A stretch of DNA of 64,000 nucleotides from Ancylobacter sonchi (lineage in GTDB: Bacteria > Pseudomonadota > Alphaproteobacteria > Rhizobiales > Xanthobacteraceae): assembly GCF_018390695.1 (NCBI RefSeq), contig NZ_JAHBGF010000012.1, forward strand, positions 124,001 through 188,000. Reading direction: 5' to 3'. The position numbers were made by a program, and so were the translations under genes. Positions 50,384 to 58,942 of the stretch are shown here, piece by piece (positions within the stretch are counted from its first letter, which is position 1; each line of letters opens with the position of its first letter). The notes below the pieces were generated by a model. It was not told the origin of the DNA. It saw only the letters and a list, made by a program, of their open reading frames with translations, and ran no database searches.

Positions 50384-50478
50384 TGGGACTCCTTTCAGCC
50401 CTGCGTCGCGGCACGACACCGGCTGGCTTCAAATTTGCTAGGCACTACTTGCAACATTTTGCATGTTAAGGAACATAG

Positions 50479-50492
50479 TTCAAGAACTTGAA
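50479..50492. promoter_or_regulatory. Perfect TTCAAG-AA-CTTGAA palindrome between divergent catabolic operons
   Basis: TTCAAG (50479-50484), AA, CTTGAA (50487-50492) is a perfect inverted repeat in the 200-bp region between the HpaB-like gene (minus) and the molybdenum-hydroxylase operon (plus). The same word recurs upstream of the LivK-like gene and between the regulator gene and the LivF-like gene, so it is the best operator candidate for the XRE-cupin regulator at 56143. Confidence 0.65.
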
Positions 50493-50583
50493 TATAAGAA
50501 AAGTTGTGGGTAGTGATAGTCCGGTGACCCTGTCGTCGGACGGGCATCCCAGATGCGTGGCGGCTATAAGGAGGTGACAGACC

Positions 50584-51453
50584 GTGCGGCTCGTTCAACC
50601 CAAGACCTTGCCGGAGGCCATTGCGACCCTCGCAACCGACCCGCAGGCGTGCTGCCTTGCCGGCGGAGCGACGCTCATCAGCTTTGTGAAGTCGGGCAGG
50701 GTCCGCCCCACACAGTTGGTGAGCCTCAAGAGGGTCGAGGAACTGCATGGCCTGACGGTGGCGGACAACGGCAGCGTCGTCATCGGCGCAATGACGCCCC
50801 ATCGCGAGGTGGCCCGCGCCGCTTGCCTGCTCCATGGTCATGAGATTCTTCGGGAAGCCGCCGCACAAACCGCACACCCGACCATCCGCAACATGGCGAC
50901 ACTGGGCGGCTCGATCGCGGGCGGCGACCCGACGGCGGATTACCCATGCGCCCTGCTTGCGGCGGGCGCGGATATCCTGGTCGCCGATGCGGCGGGCGCC
51001 TTCGCCGTTTCGGTCGACGACTTCTTCCTGGACCGCTACGTCACCGCGCTCGCGCCCGGCCAGATCGTGACCGGCGCGCATCTGCCCGCGACCACGGCCC
51101 ACGAAACGAGCGCCTTCGTCAAGTTCTCACGGGTCGATGGCGACTATGCCACCCTCACTGTCGGCGTTCGCATCGGCTGGTCGGGCGAAGAGTGCCGTTC
51201 GCTGCGCATTGCGATCGGCTCCTTCGGCGCGACCCCACTGCGTTCGCCCGATGTGGAAGCGATGCTGATCGGCACCCGGCTGCTGTCGGCCGAGGTGAAG
51301 CGGGCTGGAGACGCCTATGTCGGGCTCGGCCGTCCCCGCGATGACATCAAGGCGTCCGCCAACTATCGGCGCCTCATCCTCCCGGGCATGCTGCAGCGCG
51401 CCGTCGAGCAGGCGCGCGCCCGGCTTCCCTCTCGTTCCGGAGCGCTGGCCTGA
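50584..51453 (+). CDS. Molybdenum hydroxylase FAD-binding (medium) subunit
   Basis: A 289-residue FAD subunit of a xanthine-dehydrogenase-family enzyme (CoxM type), which passes electrons between the iron-sulfur subunit and the acceptor. The FAD segments are CCLAGGATLISFVKSGRVRP and HPTIRNMATLGGSIAGGDPTADYPCALLA (the TIRN-x-x-TLGG motif). GTG at 50584 is the start, with a strong AAGGAGGTGA site before it. Its stop overlaps the next start by one base. Confidence 0.95.
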   Translation: MRLVQPKTLPEAIATLATDPQACCLAGGATLISFVKSGRVRPTQLVSLKRVEELHGLTVADNGSVVIGAMTPHREVARAACLLHGHEILREAAAQTAHPTIRNMATLGGSIAGGDPTADYPCALLAAGADILVADAAGAFAVSVDDFFLDRYVTALAPGQIVTGAHLPATTAHETSAFVKFSRVDGDYATLTVGVRIGWSGEECRSLRIAIGSFGATPLRSPDVEAMLIGTRLLSAEVKRAGDAYVGLGRPRDDIKASANYRRLILPGMLQRAVEQARARLPSRSGALA

Positions 51454-51953
51454 TGTCTGACGCCGTTCTCGTTTCCCTTTCCATCAATGATGAAGTGCGG
51501 CCGGTGGCGATTCCGATCGATCGAACCCTGCTGGATGTCTTGCGCGAGGATCTCCGGCTCACCGGTGCCAAGCGTGCCTGCGAGGCTGGCGCCTGCGGTG
51601 CCTGCAACGTGCTGATCGACGGTCATACGGCGCGCTCCTGCCTCACACTTGCCGCTGATCTCGAAGGCTGTGCGGTGCGCACCATCGAGGGGTTGGCGCA
51701 GGATGGAGTGCCGAGCGTCGTGCAGCAGGCCTTCCTTGATGCGGGGGCCATACAATGCGGCTTCTGCATGCCCGGCATGATCATGTCCGCGACCGAGCTA
51801 CTGGCCGACAACCCTTCGCCGACCATCGCGGAAATCCGGACCGGTATCTCGGGCAATCTCTGCCGATGCTCGGGATATGTGAAGGTCATCGAGGCGATCG
51901 CCCTTGCCGCGCGGCGCCTCGCTCCTTCCCGCCCGATGGCCGCTGCGAGCTGA
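51453..51953 (+). CDS. Molybdenum hydroxylase [2Fe-2S] (small) subunit
   Basis: A 166-residue iron-sulfur subunit (CoxS type). The ferredoxin-like first cluster has Cys43, Cys48, Cys51 and Cys63 (CEAGACGACN and SCLTL), and the second cluster has Cys102, Cys105, Cys137 and Cys139 (CGFCMPGM and CRCSGY). It belongs between the FAD and molybdenum subunits of the same enzyme; the gene order M-S-L is common in N-heterocycle hydroxylases. Confidence 0.96.
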   Translation: MSDAVLVSLSINDEVRPVAIPIDRTLLDVLREDLRLTGAKRACEAGACGACNVLIDGHTARSCLTLAADLEGCAVRTIEGLAQDGVPSVVQQAFLDAGAIQCGFCMPGMIMSATELLADNPSPTIAEIRTGISGNLCRCSGYVKVIEAIALAARRLAPSRPMAAAS

Positions 51954-51962
51954 GGTCCGGAC

Positions 51963-54311
51963 ATGCTCATGAAATCACCGAAGACCGAGGCCGCCATCGG
52001 GCTCACAATGTCGAGGCTCGAAGCCCTGGAGAAGGCGAGCGGCGCGGCTGCTTTTACCGAGGACATGACACTGCCCGGCATGCTGCACGGTGCGTTGGTG
52101 TTGAGTCCCCACGCCCATGCCCGGATCCTCGGATATGACCTGTCGCGTGCTCTCGCCTTGCCCGGCGTGAAGGCTGTGATAACCGGCGCCGAGATCGGCC
52201 GTCGCTATATGGGACTGGTGGTCAAGGACGAAACCGCCCTTGCCGTCGACAAGGTCCGCTACATTGGCGAGCCGGTCGCTGCGGTCGCCGCCATCGACGT
52301 CGCCACCGCCCGCGCGGCGGCGGCGCTCGTCGAGGTCGAGTACGAGCCGCTGCCGGCGGTGTTCACCATCGAGGAGGCGATCGCCGAGGGCGCTCCGATC
52401 CTGCATGAGGACTTCGCGTCCTATTTCAAGATCTACGATGCCTCGACCTGCCGCCTCCCTAACGAACTGACCCGTTCGGAAATCATTCTGGGAGACGTGG
52501 CGAAGGGCTTTGCCGAATGCGACGTCGTCGTCGAGCGGGTTTATGAGACCGCTGCGCAGAACCACATCTATATGGAGCCTTGCGCCGCGCTCGCGGCGGT
52601 CGACGGGCGGGGCAAGGTCACGGTCTGGTCCTCGACCCAAAGCGTGTTTCGCACCCAGGCGAATGTGCATGAAAGCCTCGGCATTCCGATGGCCAGGATT
52701 CGCTCGGTCGTCCCCCGCGTCGGTGGCGGATTTGGCGGCAAGTCGGAGGCGACCGTGCAGCCGGTGGCTGCGGCGCTGGCGCTGAAGACCGGTCGGCCGG
52801 TGCGTGTCGTTCTCTCGCGGGAAGAGGACATGATCACCATGCGCGCGCGCCACCCGGCGCGGATGCGGGTGAAGACCGGAGCGCGCCGCGACGGCACCCT
52901 GGTTGCGCGCGAGTTCGAGGCCTGGTTCGACGGCGGCGCCTATGCCGACGACAGCCCTGCCGTGCTGAATTTCGCGATGTTCTTCGCCGGCGGTCCTTAT
53001 CGCTTCGAACATGTCCGCGTCGAAGGTCACGCGATCTACACTAACAAGTTGCGCGCCGGCGCATTCCGGGGCTTCGGCAACCCACAGGCGACTTTCGCCA
53101 GCGAAAGCCAGATCGACGAGATCGCCCGGGAATTGGGCATGGACCCGCTGGAGCTTCGGCTCAAGAACATCGTAAAGCCCGGTGATCGCTGGCTCGGAGG
53201 GCAGACGCTCGCCACGAGCGGCCTGGAAGCATGCATCGACAAAGTGATCGACGCCTCGCGCTGGCGTGAGCGCCACGGATCTCCGCTTCCCGCGCCGGCC
53301 GGCAAGCGCCGGGGACTCGGCCTGACATTGACCGCGCATGTCTGCGGGTTCCTCTCCACGAGTGCGATCGTTCGCCTCGCCGAGGATGGGTCGGTGACGC
53401 TAAATACCGGCGCGGTGGATCTCGGGCAGGGGAGCGACACCGTGCTCTCTCAGATGTGCGCCGCGGGTCTGGGGCTCGGCGTCGACGACGTGAACTTCGT
53501 GGCGCCGGACACCGACGCCTCGCCCTACAATTCCGGCACCAATTGCAGCCGTGTCACCTACATGGTGGGGCGCGCGGTCGGCGAGGCGACTCAGGCGGTG
53601 CAGGCGAAGATGGCAAAGATCGCCGCCCGCATCCTCGAATGCCCGGAGGACGACGTGGAATTGCTGCCGGGCGGGCTGATGGGGGTGGCTGGCAGCAATC
53701 GCACAGTTTCGTTCAAGGAGATCGCCGCGCGCTCCCTCTGGTTTGCCGATGGTGGAGGCCCGGTGATCGGCTCCGGCTCGATCATGCATAACGAGCCCCT
53801 CGATCCCAAGCACACGCTGCTGTCGGGGATGGTGTCGTTCCACAATGTCGGCGCCTTCATTTTCGGTGCACAGGTGGCGGAGGTCGAGATCGACGAGGTA
53901 ACGGGCAAGGTCGACATCGTGGAAGCATGGTGCGCTCATGATGTCGGTCGGGCGGTCAATCCCGGAGCGGTCGAAGGACAGATCCAGGGTGGCTTCGTCC
54001 AGGGGGCCGGCTATGCCCTGTCGGAGGAAATGCTCTGGAAGGGCGGGCGCCTGATCAATCCCTCGCTGTCGGACTACAAGATTCCCTGTGCCCTCGACGT
54101 GCCCTACGAGATACGAAGTTTCGTCGTCGAGGTGCCGGACCCGACCCATCCGTTCGGCGCCAAGGGTGTCGGCGAACCGCCGCTGATCGGCGCAGGGCCC
54201 GTCATCGCCAATGCGATCGCCGACGCCGGCTTCCGCGTGCGGCGCCTGCCCATCACGCCCGAGCGCATGCTGCGCGCCATGCTGAACGGGGAGGATGGCG
54301 TCGATGTCTGA
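51963..54311 (+). CDS. Molybdenum hydroxylase large subunit (xanthine dehydrogenase family)
   Basis: A 782-residue molybdopterin-binding subunit that hydroxylates an electron-poor ring carbon with water. Landmarks are RVGGGFGGKSE (molybdopterin loop), GAFRGFGNPQATFASE, GQGSDTVLSQM, and KGVGEPP near the end with the catalytic Glu (about residue 738). The active-site loop lacks the AYRC[A/S]FR signature of CO dehydrogenase, so a nicotinate-, quinoline- or purine-type substrate is more likely. A second in-frame ATG lies two codons in. The downstream PuuE-like gene overlaps its end. Confidence 0.94.
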   Translation: MLMKSPKTEAAIGLTMSRLEALEKASGAAAFTEDMTLPGMLHGALVLSPHAHARILGYDLSRALALPGVKAVITGAEIGRRYMGLVVKDETALAVDKVRYIGEPVAAVAAIDVATARAAAALVEVEYEPLPAVFTIEEAIAEGAPILHEDFASYFKIYDASTCRLPNELTRSEIILGDVAKGFAECDVVVERVYETAAQNHIYMEPCAALAAVDGRGKVTVWSSTQSVFRTQANVHESLGIPMARIRSVVPRVGGGFGGKSEATVQPVAAALALKTGRPVRVVLSREEDMITMRARHPARMRVKTGARRDGTLVAREFEAWFDGGAYADDSPAVLNFAMFFAGGPYRFEHVRVEGHAIYTNKLRAGAFRGFGNPQATFASESQIDEIARELGMDPLELRLKNIVKPGDRWLGGQTLATSGLEACIDKVIDASRWRERHGSPLPAPAGKRRGLGLTLTAHVCGFLSTSAIVRLAEDGSVTLNTGAVDLGQGSDTVLSQMCAAGLGLGVDDVNFVAPDTDASPYNSGTNCSRVTYMVGRAVGEATQAVQAKMAKIAARILECPEDDVELLPGGLMGVAGSNRTVSFKEIAARSLWFADGGGPVIGSGSIMHNEPLDPKHTLLSGMVSFHNVGAFIFGAQVAEVEIDEVTGKVDIVEAWCAHDVGRAVNPGAVEGQIQGGFVQGAGYALSEEMLWKGGRLINPSLSDYKIPCALDVPYEIRSFVVEVPDPTHPFGAKGVGEPPLIGAGPVIANAIADAGFRVRRLPITPERMLRAMLNGEDGVDV

Positions 54312-55242
54312 ACTGCGAGCGAATGAAAGCCGTCCCGACGCAATGGAGCGGCGCGACCTTGTCGGCTATGGCCGCCGCCCGCCGCATCCGCAATGGCCCG
54401 GCGGGGCTCGCATCGCCGTCAACTTCAACCTCAATTACGAGGGGGGAGGCGAAGCCTCGCTCGCCAATGGCGACGACATGTCGGAAGGCATGCTGAACGA
54501 TATCGGCGTCCCGACGAAGCAGGGCGTGCGCGTTCCGCTCGTTGAATCCGTGTTCGAATACGGTGCGCGCTGCGGCGTATGGCGCGTGCTCGACGTGCTG
54601 CGCGATCACGGCGTGCAGGCCAGTGTTCTCGGTGTGGTGCGGGCGCTGGAGCAGAATCCTTCCATCATCGAGACTTTCCTCGCCGATGGCCATGAGATCG
54701 TTAGCCACGGGTGGCGATGGATCGACTATTGCGACGTGCCCGAGGAGATCGAACGCGTGCATATTCGCCGTGCCGTCGAGGGACTGGTGAAGCTGACCGG
54801 GGAGCGTCCGTCCGGCTGGATGACGGGCCGGCCGGGTCCGAACACGCGCCGGCTTCTGATCGAGGAAGGTGGCTTTCTTTATGATCGCGACTCGTTGGCC
54901 GACGAGATCCCCTATTGGGTCTCAGTCGGGACGACGCCGCATCTCGTGATCCCCTATTCCTATGAGACCAACGACAACCGGTTCAACGAGAATGCCGGCT
55001 TTGCGACCGGCGATCATTTCTTCACCTACATGCGGGACGCTTTCGACCGGCTGTATGAAGAAGGCGCGCGCGCGCCCAGGCTGCTCTCCATCGGCCTGCA
55101 TGACCGGCTGATCGGGCGCCCCGGTCGCATCGGCGGGCTCCAGCGATTCCTGGAGCATGTCCACCGGCATGACGATGTCTGGATCTGCCGCGGCGTCGAT
55201 ATTGCTCGGCACTGGCAGGCACGGTTTCCGTCAGAATCCTGA
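54304..55242 (+). CDS. PuuE-type polysaccharide deacetylase family hydrolase (allantoinase-like)
   Basis: A 312-residue metal-dependent amide hydrolase of the NodB-like family, PuuE branch. The segments AVNFNLNYEGGGEASLANGD and GHEIVSHGWRWIDY are typical of the bacterial allantoinase PuuE, which opens cyclic ureides. An in-frame ATG at 54295 exists, but GGAGG sits right against it and at good distance (nine bases) from 54304, so the latter is chosen. In this cluster it could open a hydroxylated heterocycle or remove an acyl group; the true substrate is unknown. Confidence 0.9.
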   Translation: MSELRANESRPDAMERRDLVGYGRRPPHPQWPGGARIAVNFNLNYEGGGEASLANGDDMSEGMLNDIGVPTKQGVRVPLVESVFEYGARCGVWRVLDVLRDHGVQASVLGVVRALEQNPSIIETFLADGHEIVSHGWRWIDYCDVPEEIERVHIRRAVEGLVKLTGERPSGWMTGRPGPNTRRLLIEEGGFLYDRDSLADEIPYWVSVGTTPHLVIPYSYETNDNRFNENAGFATGDHFFTYMRDAFDRLYEEGARAPRLLSIGLHDRLIGRPGRIGGLQRFLEHVHRHDDVWICRGVDIARHWQARFPSES

Positions 55243-55266
55243 CCGGTGTGTCGGGTCGCCCTGACA

Positions 55267-55303
55267 GGCCGCGCTCGATGACGTCGATCGCGGCCGGCCT
55301 TTC
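55267..55303. terminator. Terminator-like hairpin between convergent operons
   Basis: GGCCGCG (55267-55273) and CGCGGCC (55289-55295) form a 7-bp stem with a partly paired inner part (TCGA/TCGA). It is followed by GGCCTTTCGCC. It lies between the end of the PuuE-like gene and the LivF-like gene and may stop transcription from both sides; the T-run is weak. Confidence 0.5.
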
Positions 55304-55306
55304 GCC

Positions 55307-56041
55307 TCAGTGGCCGAGGTTCTGCTCGTGGCCCTTCCCGAAGCCGAAATAGGCGTCGTCGAGCGCAGTGCTCGACGAGATCTCGTCGCCGTCGAGCGTG
55401 GCGACGATACGTCCAGTTCGCACGACATGCAGGCGCGTGGCGATGTCGGCGATGCGCGCAGTGCTTTGCTCGACCACGATCATCCCGAGTGCCTGCTGGT
55501 TCCGCAGTTCGAGCAGCACTTCATAGACCTTGTCGACGACCAGGGGCGCGAGGCCGAGAGAGGGCTCGTCGATCATGATCAGGCGCGGACGGGACATGAG
55601 CGCGCGGGCGATGGCCAGCATCTGCTGTTCGCCCCCCGAGAGCTTGCCGGCCTGCGAACGGTAACGCTCGCGCAAGATGGGAAAGCGAGTCAGCGCGAGG
55701 TCGACATCATCAGCCAGTCCATCGCCCCGCCTCACGGTGGCGCCGAGGCGGAGATTTTCCTCGACCGTGAGCGAGCCGAAGATCCGCCGGCCTTCCGGGA
55801 CAAGCGAAACGCCGAGCCGCGCGACCTTCTCTGCGCCAAGGCCGCCAATCTCGCTGTCATTCAGGACGATGCGTCCGCTGCGCGGCGTGAACATGCCCGC
55901 GATGTTGCTGACCAGCGTGGTCTTGCCGGCGCCGTTCGGGCCGACGATGCACACACATTCACCGGGTGCCACGGTGAGGCTGGCGTCTCTCAGTGCCGTG
56001 AAAGGGCCATAGCCGCACTCCACCCGATCTACCCGCAGCAT
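55307..56041 (-). CDS. ABC transporter ATP-binding protein (LivF type)
   Basis: A 244-residue ATPase of a branched-chain-amino-acid-type importer. It has GPNGAGKTTLVSNIAGM (Walker A), LSGGEQQMLAIARALMSRP (signature), LIMIDEPSLGLAPLVV (Walker B; the LGLAP form is typical of LivF). The start at 56041 has AAGGG upstream; a longer frame exists but is not family-like. Its partner genes K, G, H and M are on the opposite strand beyond the regulator gene, so the importer is split across the regulatory region. Confidence 0.94.
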   Translation of the reverse strand: MLRVDRVECGYGPFTALRDASLTVAPGECVCIVGPNGAGKTTLVSNIAGMFTPRSGRIVLNDSEIGGLGAEKVARLGVSLVPEGRRIFGSLTVEENLRLGATVRRGDGLADDVDLALTRFPILRERYRSQAGKLSGGEQQMLAIARALMSRPRLIMIDEPSLGLAPLVVDKVYEVLLELRNQQALGMIVVEQSTARIADIATRLHVVRTGRIVATLDGDEISSSTALDDAYFGFGKGHEQNLGH

Positions 56042-56122
56042 TGCAAAACCCTTCTCGCCATCGCCGAACTTCATCGGGAGCGCCGCGCGCTCCCATCAAG
56101 CATGACGCGAACCTGCAGGGTG

Positions 56123-56136
56123 TTCAAGTTCTTTCA
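56123..56136. promoter_or_regulatory. TTCAAG-TT-CTTTCA site between regulator and LivF-like genes
   Basis: TTCAAG (56123-56128), TT, CTTTCA (56131-56136) matches the perfect palindrome at 50479 except for two bases in the right arm. It is 82 bases before the LivF-like start and just after the regulator stop codon, where it could control LivF separately from the regulator gene. Confidence 0.45.
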
Positions 56137-56142
56137 TATACA

Positions 56143-56748
56143 TCACAGAGTCGGGGGTGTGTTCACCCAAATAATCTCGGCTGGAATGTCGCCGGGATTG
56201 GTGAAGCCATGCGGCTGACTTGAAGGAAAGAAGAAGGAATCCCCTTCTTTCAAGCGGTAGGTGGTCCCTGCGACCGTGAGCAAGAGCTGCCCCTGGCGGA
56301 CGAAACCAACCTCCTCGCCCTCATGCTGGCGCTGGCCGTCGCTGCTTCCGCCGGGCTGCACGCGCACCAGAAATGCCTCGAGCATCGTGCTGGCGCCGAA
56401 CGGAATCATTACCTCCGCTTCCGTCCCGTCCGATCGGATGCCGCCGAACGCGATCTCCTGAATGATCGGCCGCTGCTGCGGTCCCATGACGATGTCCGGC
56501 CGGCGCGGATTCTCGTTCATCAGGGCAGCAACCGAGGTTCCAAGCACCTTTGCGATGCGATGCAGCGTGTTGAGGGACGGCGTCGCCTTGTTGTTCTCGA
56601 TCTTGGAGATGAGGCTTTCCGAATAACCCGAACGGTCAGCGACGTCCTTGAGCCGAAGGCTTTTCACCTTCCTCGCATGGCGCAGCTGCGTGCCCAGGCG
56701 GATTGGAGCTTCATCGAACGCGTTTGCCTCTTCTTCCGGCGTGGTCAC
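56143..56748 (-). CDS. XRE family transcriptional regulator with cupin sensor domain
   Basis: A 201-residue regulator with an N-terminal helix-turn-helix (LGTQLRHARKVKSLRLKDVADRSGYSESLISKIENNKATPSLNTLHRIAKVL, residues ~18-70) and a C-terminal cupin barrel (EGEEVGFVRQGQLLLTVAGTTYRLKEGDSFFFPSSQPHGFTN). This layout is that of PuuR-like regulators of amine and nitrogen-compound catabolism, where the cupin senses a small ligand. The GTG start at 56748 is preceded by GGGAAAG. Shared palindromes near 50479, 56123 and 56860 make it the likely regulator of the whole catabolic cluster. Confidence 0.93.
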   Translation of the reverse strand: MTTPEEEANAFDEAPIRLGTQLRHARKVKSLRLKDVADRSGYSESLISKIENNKATPSLNTLHRIAKVLGTSVAALMNENPRRPDIVMGPQQRPIIQEIAFGGIRSDGTEAEVMIPFGASTMLEAFLVRVQPGGSSDGQRQHEGEEVGFVRQGQLLLTVAGTTYRLKEGDSFFFPSSQPHGFTNPGDIPAEIIWVNTPPTL

Positions 56749-56859
56749 GTGGCTGTCTTTCCCATTTCATCGCGTGTCGGAGCGATCTTATACCAGAAAG
56801 GCGCGCGCTCCGCTTGCCTTATGATCGTTTCATAGTCACAGAGTTCAATTTTTGTACAT

Positions 56860-56879
56860 AAATTCAAGTTGTTGAATTT
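56860..56879. promoter_or_regulatory. AAATTCAA-GTTG-TTGAATTT palindrome upstream of the LivK-like operon
   Basis: AAATTCAA (56860-56867) and TTGAATTT (56872-56879) form a perfect 8-bp inverted repeat around 4 bases; it contains TTCAAG-TT-GTTGAA (56863-56876), one base from the palindrome at 50479. It lies in the 202-bp region between the regulator gene (minus) and the binding-protein gene (plus), 72 bases before the latter. Confidence 0.6.
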
Positions 56880-56950
56880 GATGAATTTACGTAGCTTCTC
56901 CCCTCGGGTTTCCGGGTGCTTCTCCCGGCCTCCAGGATGGGGAACAAGAG

Positions 56951-58147
56951 ATGAAAATGCTGAAATCGGGAATGGCGGCATTCGCCGCCGCCGTAATGTG
57001 GGTCGGCGTGGCGCAGGCTCAGGAGCCGATCCGCATCGGTTTCGCCGTCGCGGAAAGCGGATGGATGAACGCCTATGATGGTCCGCCCCTCAAGGCGGCG
57101 CTGCTGAAGATCGAAGAGATCAACGCCGCCGGCGGTCTGTTGGGCCGGAAGATCGAGACCGTCATCGCCGACACCAAGACCGAGCGCGAACAGGCGGCCA
57201 AGGCTGGCACCGAACTGGTGCAGAAGGGGGTGGACCTGCTCGTCATCTCCGCGGACTACGATTTCGGCGCCCCTGCCGGTCTCGCGGCCCAGCGCGCCGG
57301 CCTTCCCGCCTTCAGCCTCGGCGCGGCCGATCCCAAGATGGGCGTGCAGGGCGTGGGCAATCTCGTCTTCACCGCCAATGGCGCGGCCCAGGTCGAGGGC
57401 ATCGACATGGCCGAATGGGCCTTCAAGCGGAAGGGGATTCGCAATCCCTACGTGCTCGAGGACCAGAGCATCGAATATTCCAAGTCCGGCTGCGCCGGCT
57501 TCCGTTCCGCCTGGAAGAAGCTCTCACCGGACCATCCGATCGCGGGCTCCGACGTGTTCAAGAACGACGATCCCTCGATCGCCGCGCAGATCACCCGCAT
57601 CAAGTCGACCTCCCCGGCGCCAGACGCCATCTACATGTGCAGCTTCACGCCGGGCGGCGCGAGCGTGACCCGCCAGCTGCGCGCGGCGGGCATCGACGTG
57701 CCGATCCTTGCCAATGTCGGCATGACCGATGACTACTGGCTCGGCGCGGTGCCGAACCTCAGCAATTTCTACGTACCGACCTTCATGTCCATCTTCGGTG
57801 ACGATCCGCGACCGGAACTGAACGTCTTCCTCGACAAGTTCACCAAGAAGTACGGCGCTCGGCCTGAATCGGCCTATTCCGTTCTCGGCTACAGCCTGAT
57901 CGAACAATGGGCGAAGGCCGTCGAGCGGGCCAAGAGCACCGATGCCAAGGCCGTGGTCGCCGAGCTGGAGGCTTTCAAGGACGAGCCGCTCACCGTCGGA
58001 CCGACCTCCTACTCCAAGGACCTCCATATCCAGGTGAACCGGCCGCTGCTGGTCATGGAAGTCCAGGGCGGCAAGCACAGGTCGCTGGAAGTGTGGCGCA
58101 ACGAGATCATCCCCTCCACGCAACTCCTGTTCCGTATCGGCGAATGA
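56951..58147 (+). CDS. ABC transporter substrate-binding protein (LivK type)
   Basis: A 398-residue periplasmic protein with a signal peptide (KSGMAAFAAAVMWVGVAQAQ, cleavage after AQA near residue 23-24). The mature part has IRIGFAVAESGWMNAYDGPPLKAALLKIEEINAAGG and IETVIADTKTEREQAAKAGTELV, the first lobe of the Peripla_BP_6 family that binds amino acids, amides, urea or aromatic acids. Start at 56951 (another ATG two codons on). It heads the plus-strand operon that also encodes permeases and degradative enzymes, so the ligand is probably the compound broken down by them. Confidence 0.94.
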   Translation: MKMLKSGMAAFAAAVMWVGVAQAQEPIRIGFAVAESGWMNAYDGPPLKAALLKIEEINAAGGLLGRKIETVIADTKTEREQAAKAGTELVQKGVDLLVISADYDFGAPAGLAAQRAGLPAFSLGAADPKMGVQGVGNLVFTANGAAQVEGIDMAEWAFKRKGIRNPYVLEDQSIEYSKSGCAGFRSAWKKLSPDHPIAGSDVFKNDDPSIAAQITRIKSTSPAPDAIYMCSFTPGGASVTRQLRAAGIDVPILANVGMTDDYWLGAVPNLSNFYVPTFMSIFGDDPRPELNVFLDKFTKKYGARPESAYSVLGYSLIEQWAKAVERAKSTDAKAVVAELEAFKDEPLTVGPTSYSKDLHIQVNRPLLVMEVQGGKHRSLEVWRNEIIPSTQLLFRIGE

Positions 58148-58920
58148 GTGCCGAATATCCGCTTACCGGGGCGTCGGAGGCTTCCGACGCACTCGAGGCG
58201 CGCGGCGTCGTCGTTCGCTTTGGCGGCGTCGTCGCGCTGAGCAACGTCAATCTGGCCATCCACCGGAGGGAGGTCTTCGGACTGATCGGCCCGAACGGCG
58301 CGGGAAAGAGTACGCTGGTCAACGTCCTCACCGGCTTTCAGGAGCCGACCGAGGGCGAGGCGCTGGTGAATGGGCGCAGTCTCAAAGGCTGGGCATCCCA
58401 TCAGGTCGCCCGAATCGGCGTCACCCGCACCTTCCAAGCGGCCCGCGTGTTTCCCGCGCTGACGGCGCTGGAGAATGTGACGGTCGCCGCCCTCGGCTCC
58501 GGTGTGCCGCTTCGGCAGGCGCGCGCGCAGGCATTCGACGCCCTAGAATGGATCGGGTGCGCGTCCGCCGCCGGCAAGTCCGGCCAGTCGATCAATTACG
58601 GTGACCAGCGCCGCATTGCCATGGCGCGGGCGCTAGTTTCGCGGCCGGCCTTTGTGCTGCTCGACGAACCCGCCGCCGGAATGAATGCCGAGGAGTGCGA
58701 GTCGCTCGTCGGGCTCATCTGCGCCATGCCCGAGCGTTGGGGCTGCGGGGTGCTCCTCATCGAGCACAACATGGATGTGGTGATGCGTGCGTGCTCACGC
58801 ATTCTCGTTCTCGACGGCGGTCGCCCGATCGCCGAGGGCGTGCCCCACGCCATCCAGGCAAATGAAGACGTGCGGCGCGCCTATCTCGGCACGCGTGCCG
58901 CCCCGGCGCCGGCCCGCTAA
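58144..58920 (+). CDS. ABC transporter ATP-binding protein (LivG type)
   Basis: A 258-residue ATPase with LIGPNGAGKSTLVNVLTGFQEPTEGE (Walker A), TRTFQAARVFPALTALENV (the LivG-type F-Q-x-x-R-x-F segment), INYGDQRRIAMARALVSRP in place of the usual LSGG-type signature (YGDQRRIAMARAL is the LivG form), and FVLLDEPAAGMN (Walker B). The start at 58144 overlaps the binding-protein stop by ATGA. It pairs with the LivF-like ATPase at 55307. Confidence 0.94.
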   Translation: MSAEYPLTGASEASDALEARGVVVRFGGVVALSNVNLAIHRREVFGLIGPNGAGKSTLVNVLTGFQEPTEGEALVNGRSLKGWASHQVARIGVTRTFQAARVFPALTALENVTVAALGSGVPLRQARAQAFDALEWIGCASAAGKSGQSINYGDQRRIAMARALVSRPAFVLLDEPAAGMNAEECESLVGLICAMPERWGCGVLLIEHNMDVVMRACSRILVLDGGRPIAEGVPHAIQANEDVRRAYLGTRAAPAPAR

Positions 58921-58942
58921 AGCCCACGGAGATCGCCGTTTC

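Noticed and set aside
50584..54311. Carbon monoxide dehydrogenase assignment for the molybdenum enzyme
   Set aside because: The large subunit lacks the AYRC[A/S]FR active-site loop and reads AFRGFGNPQ instead; neighbours are amide hydrolases and HpaB-type oxygenases.
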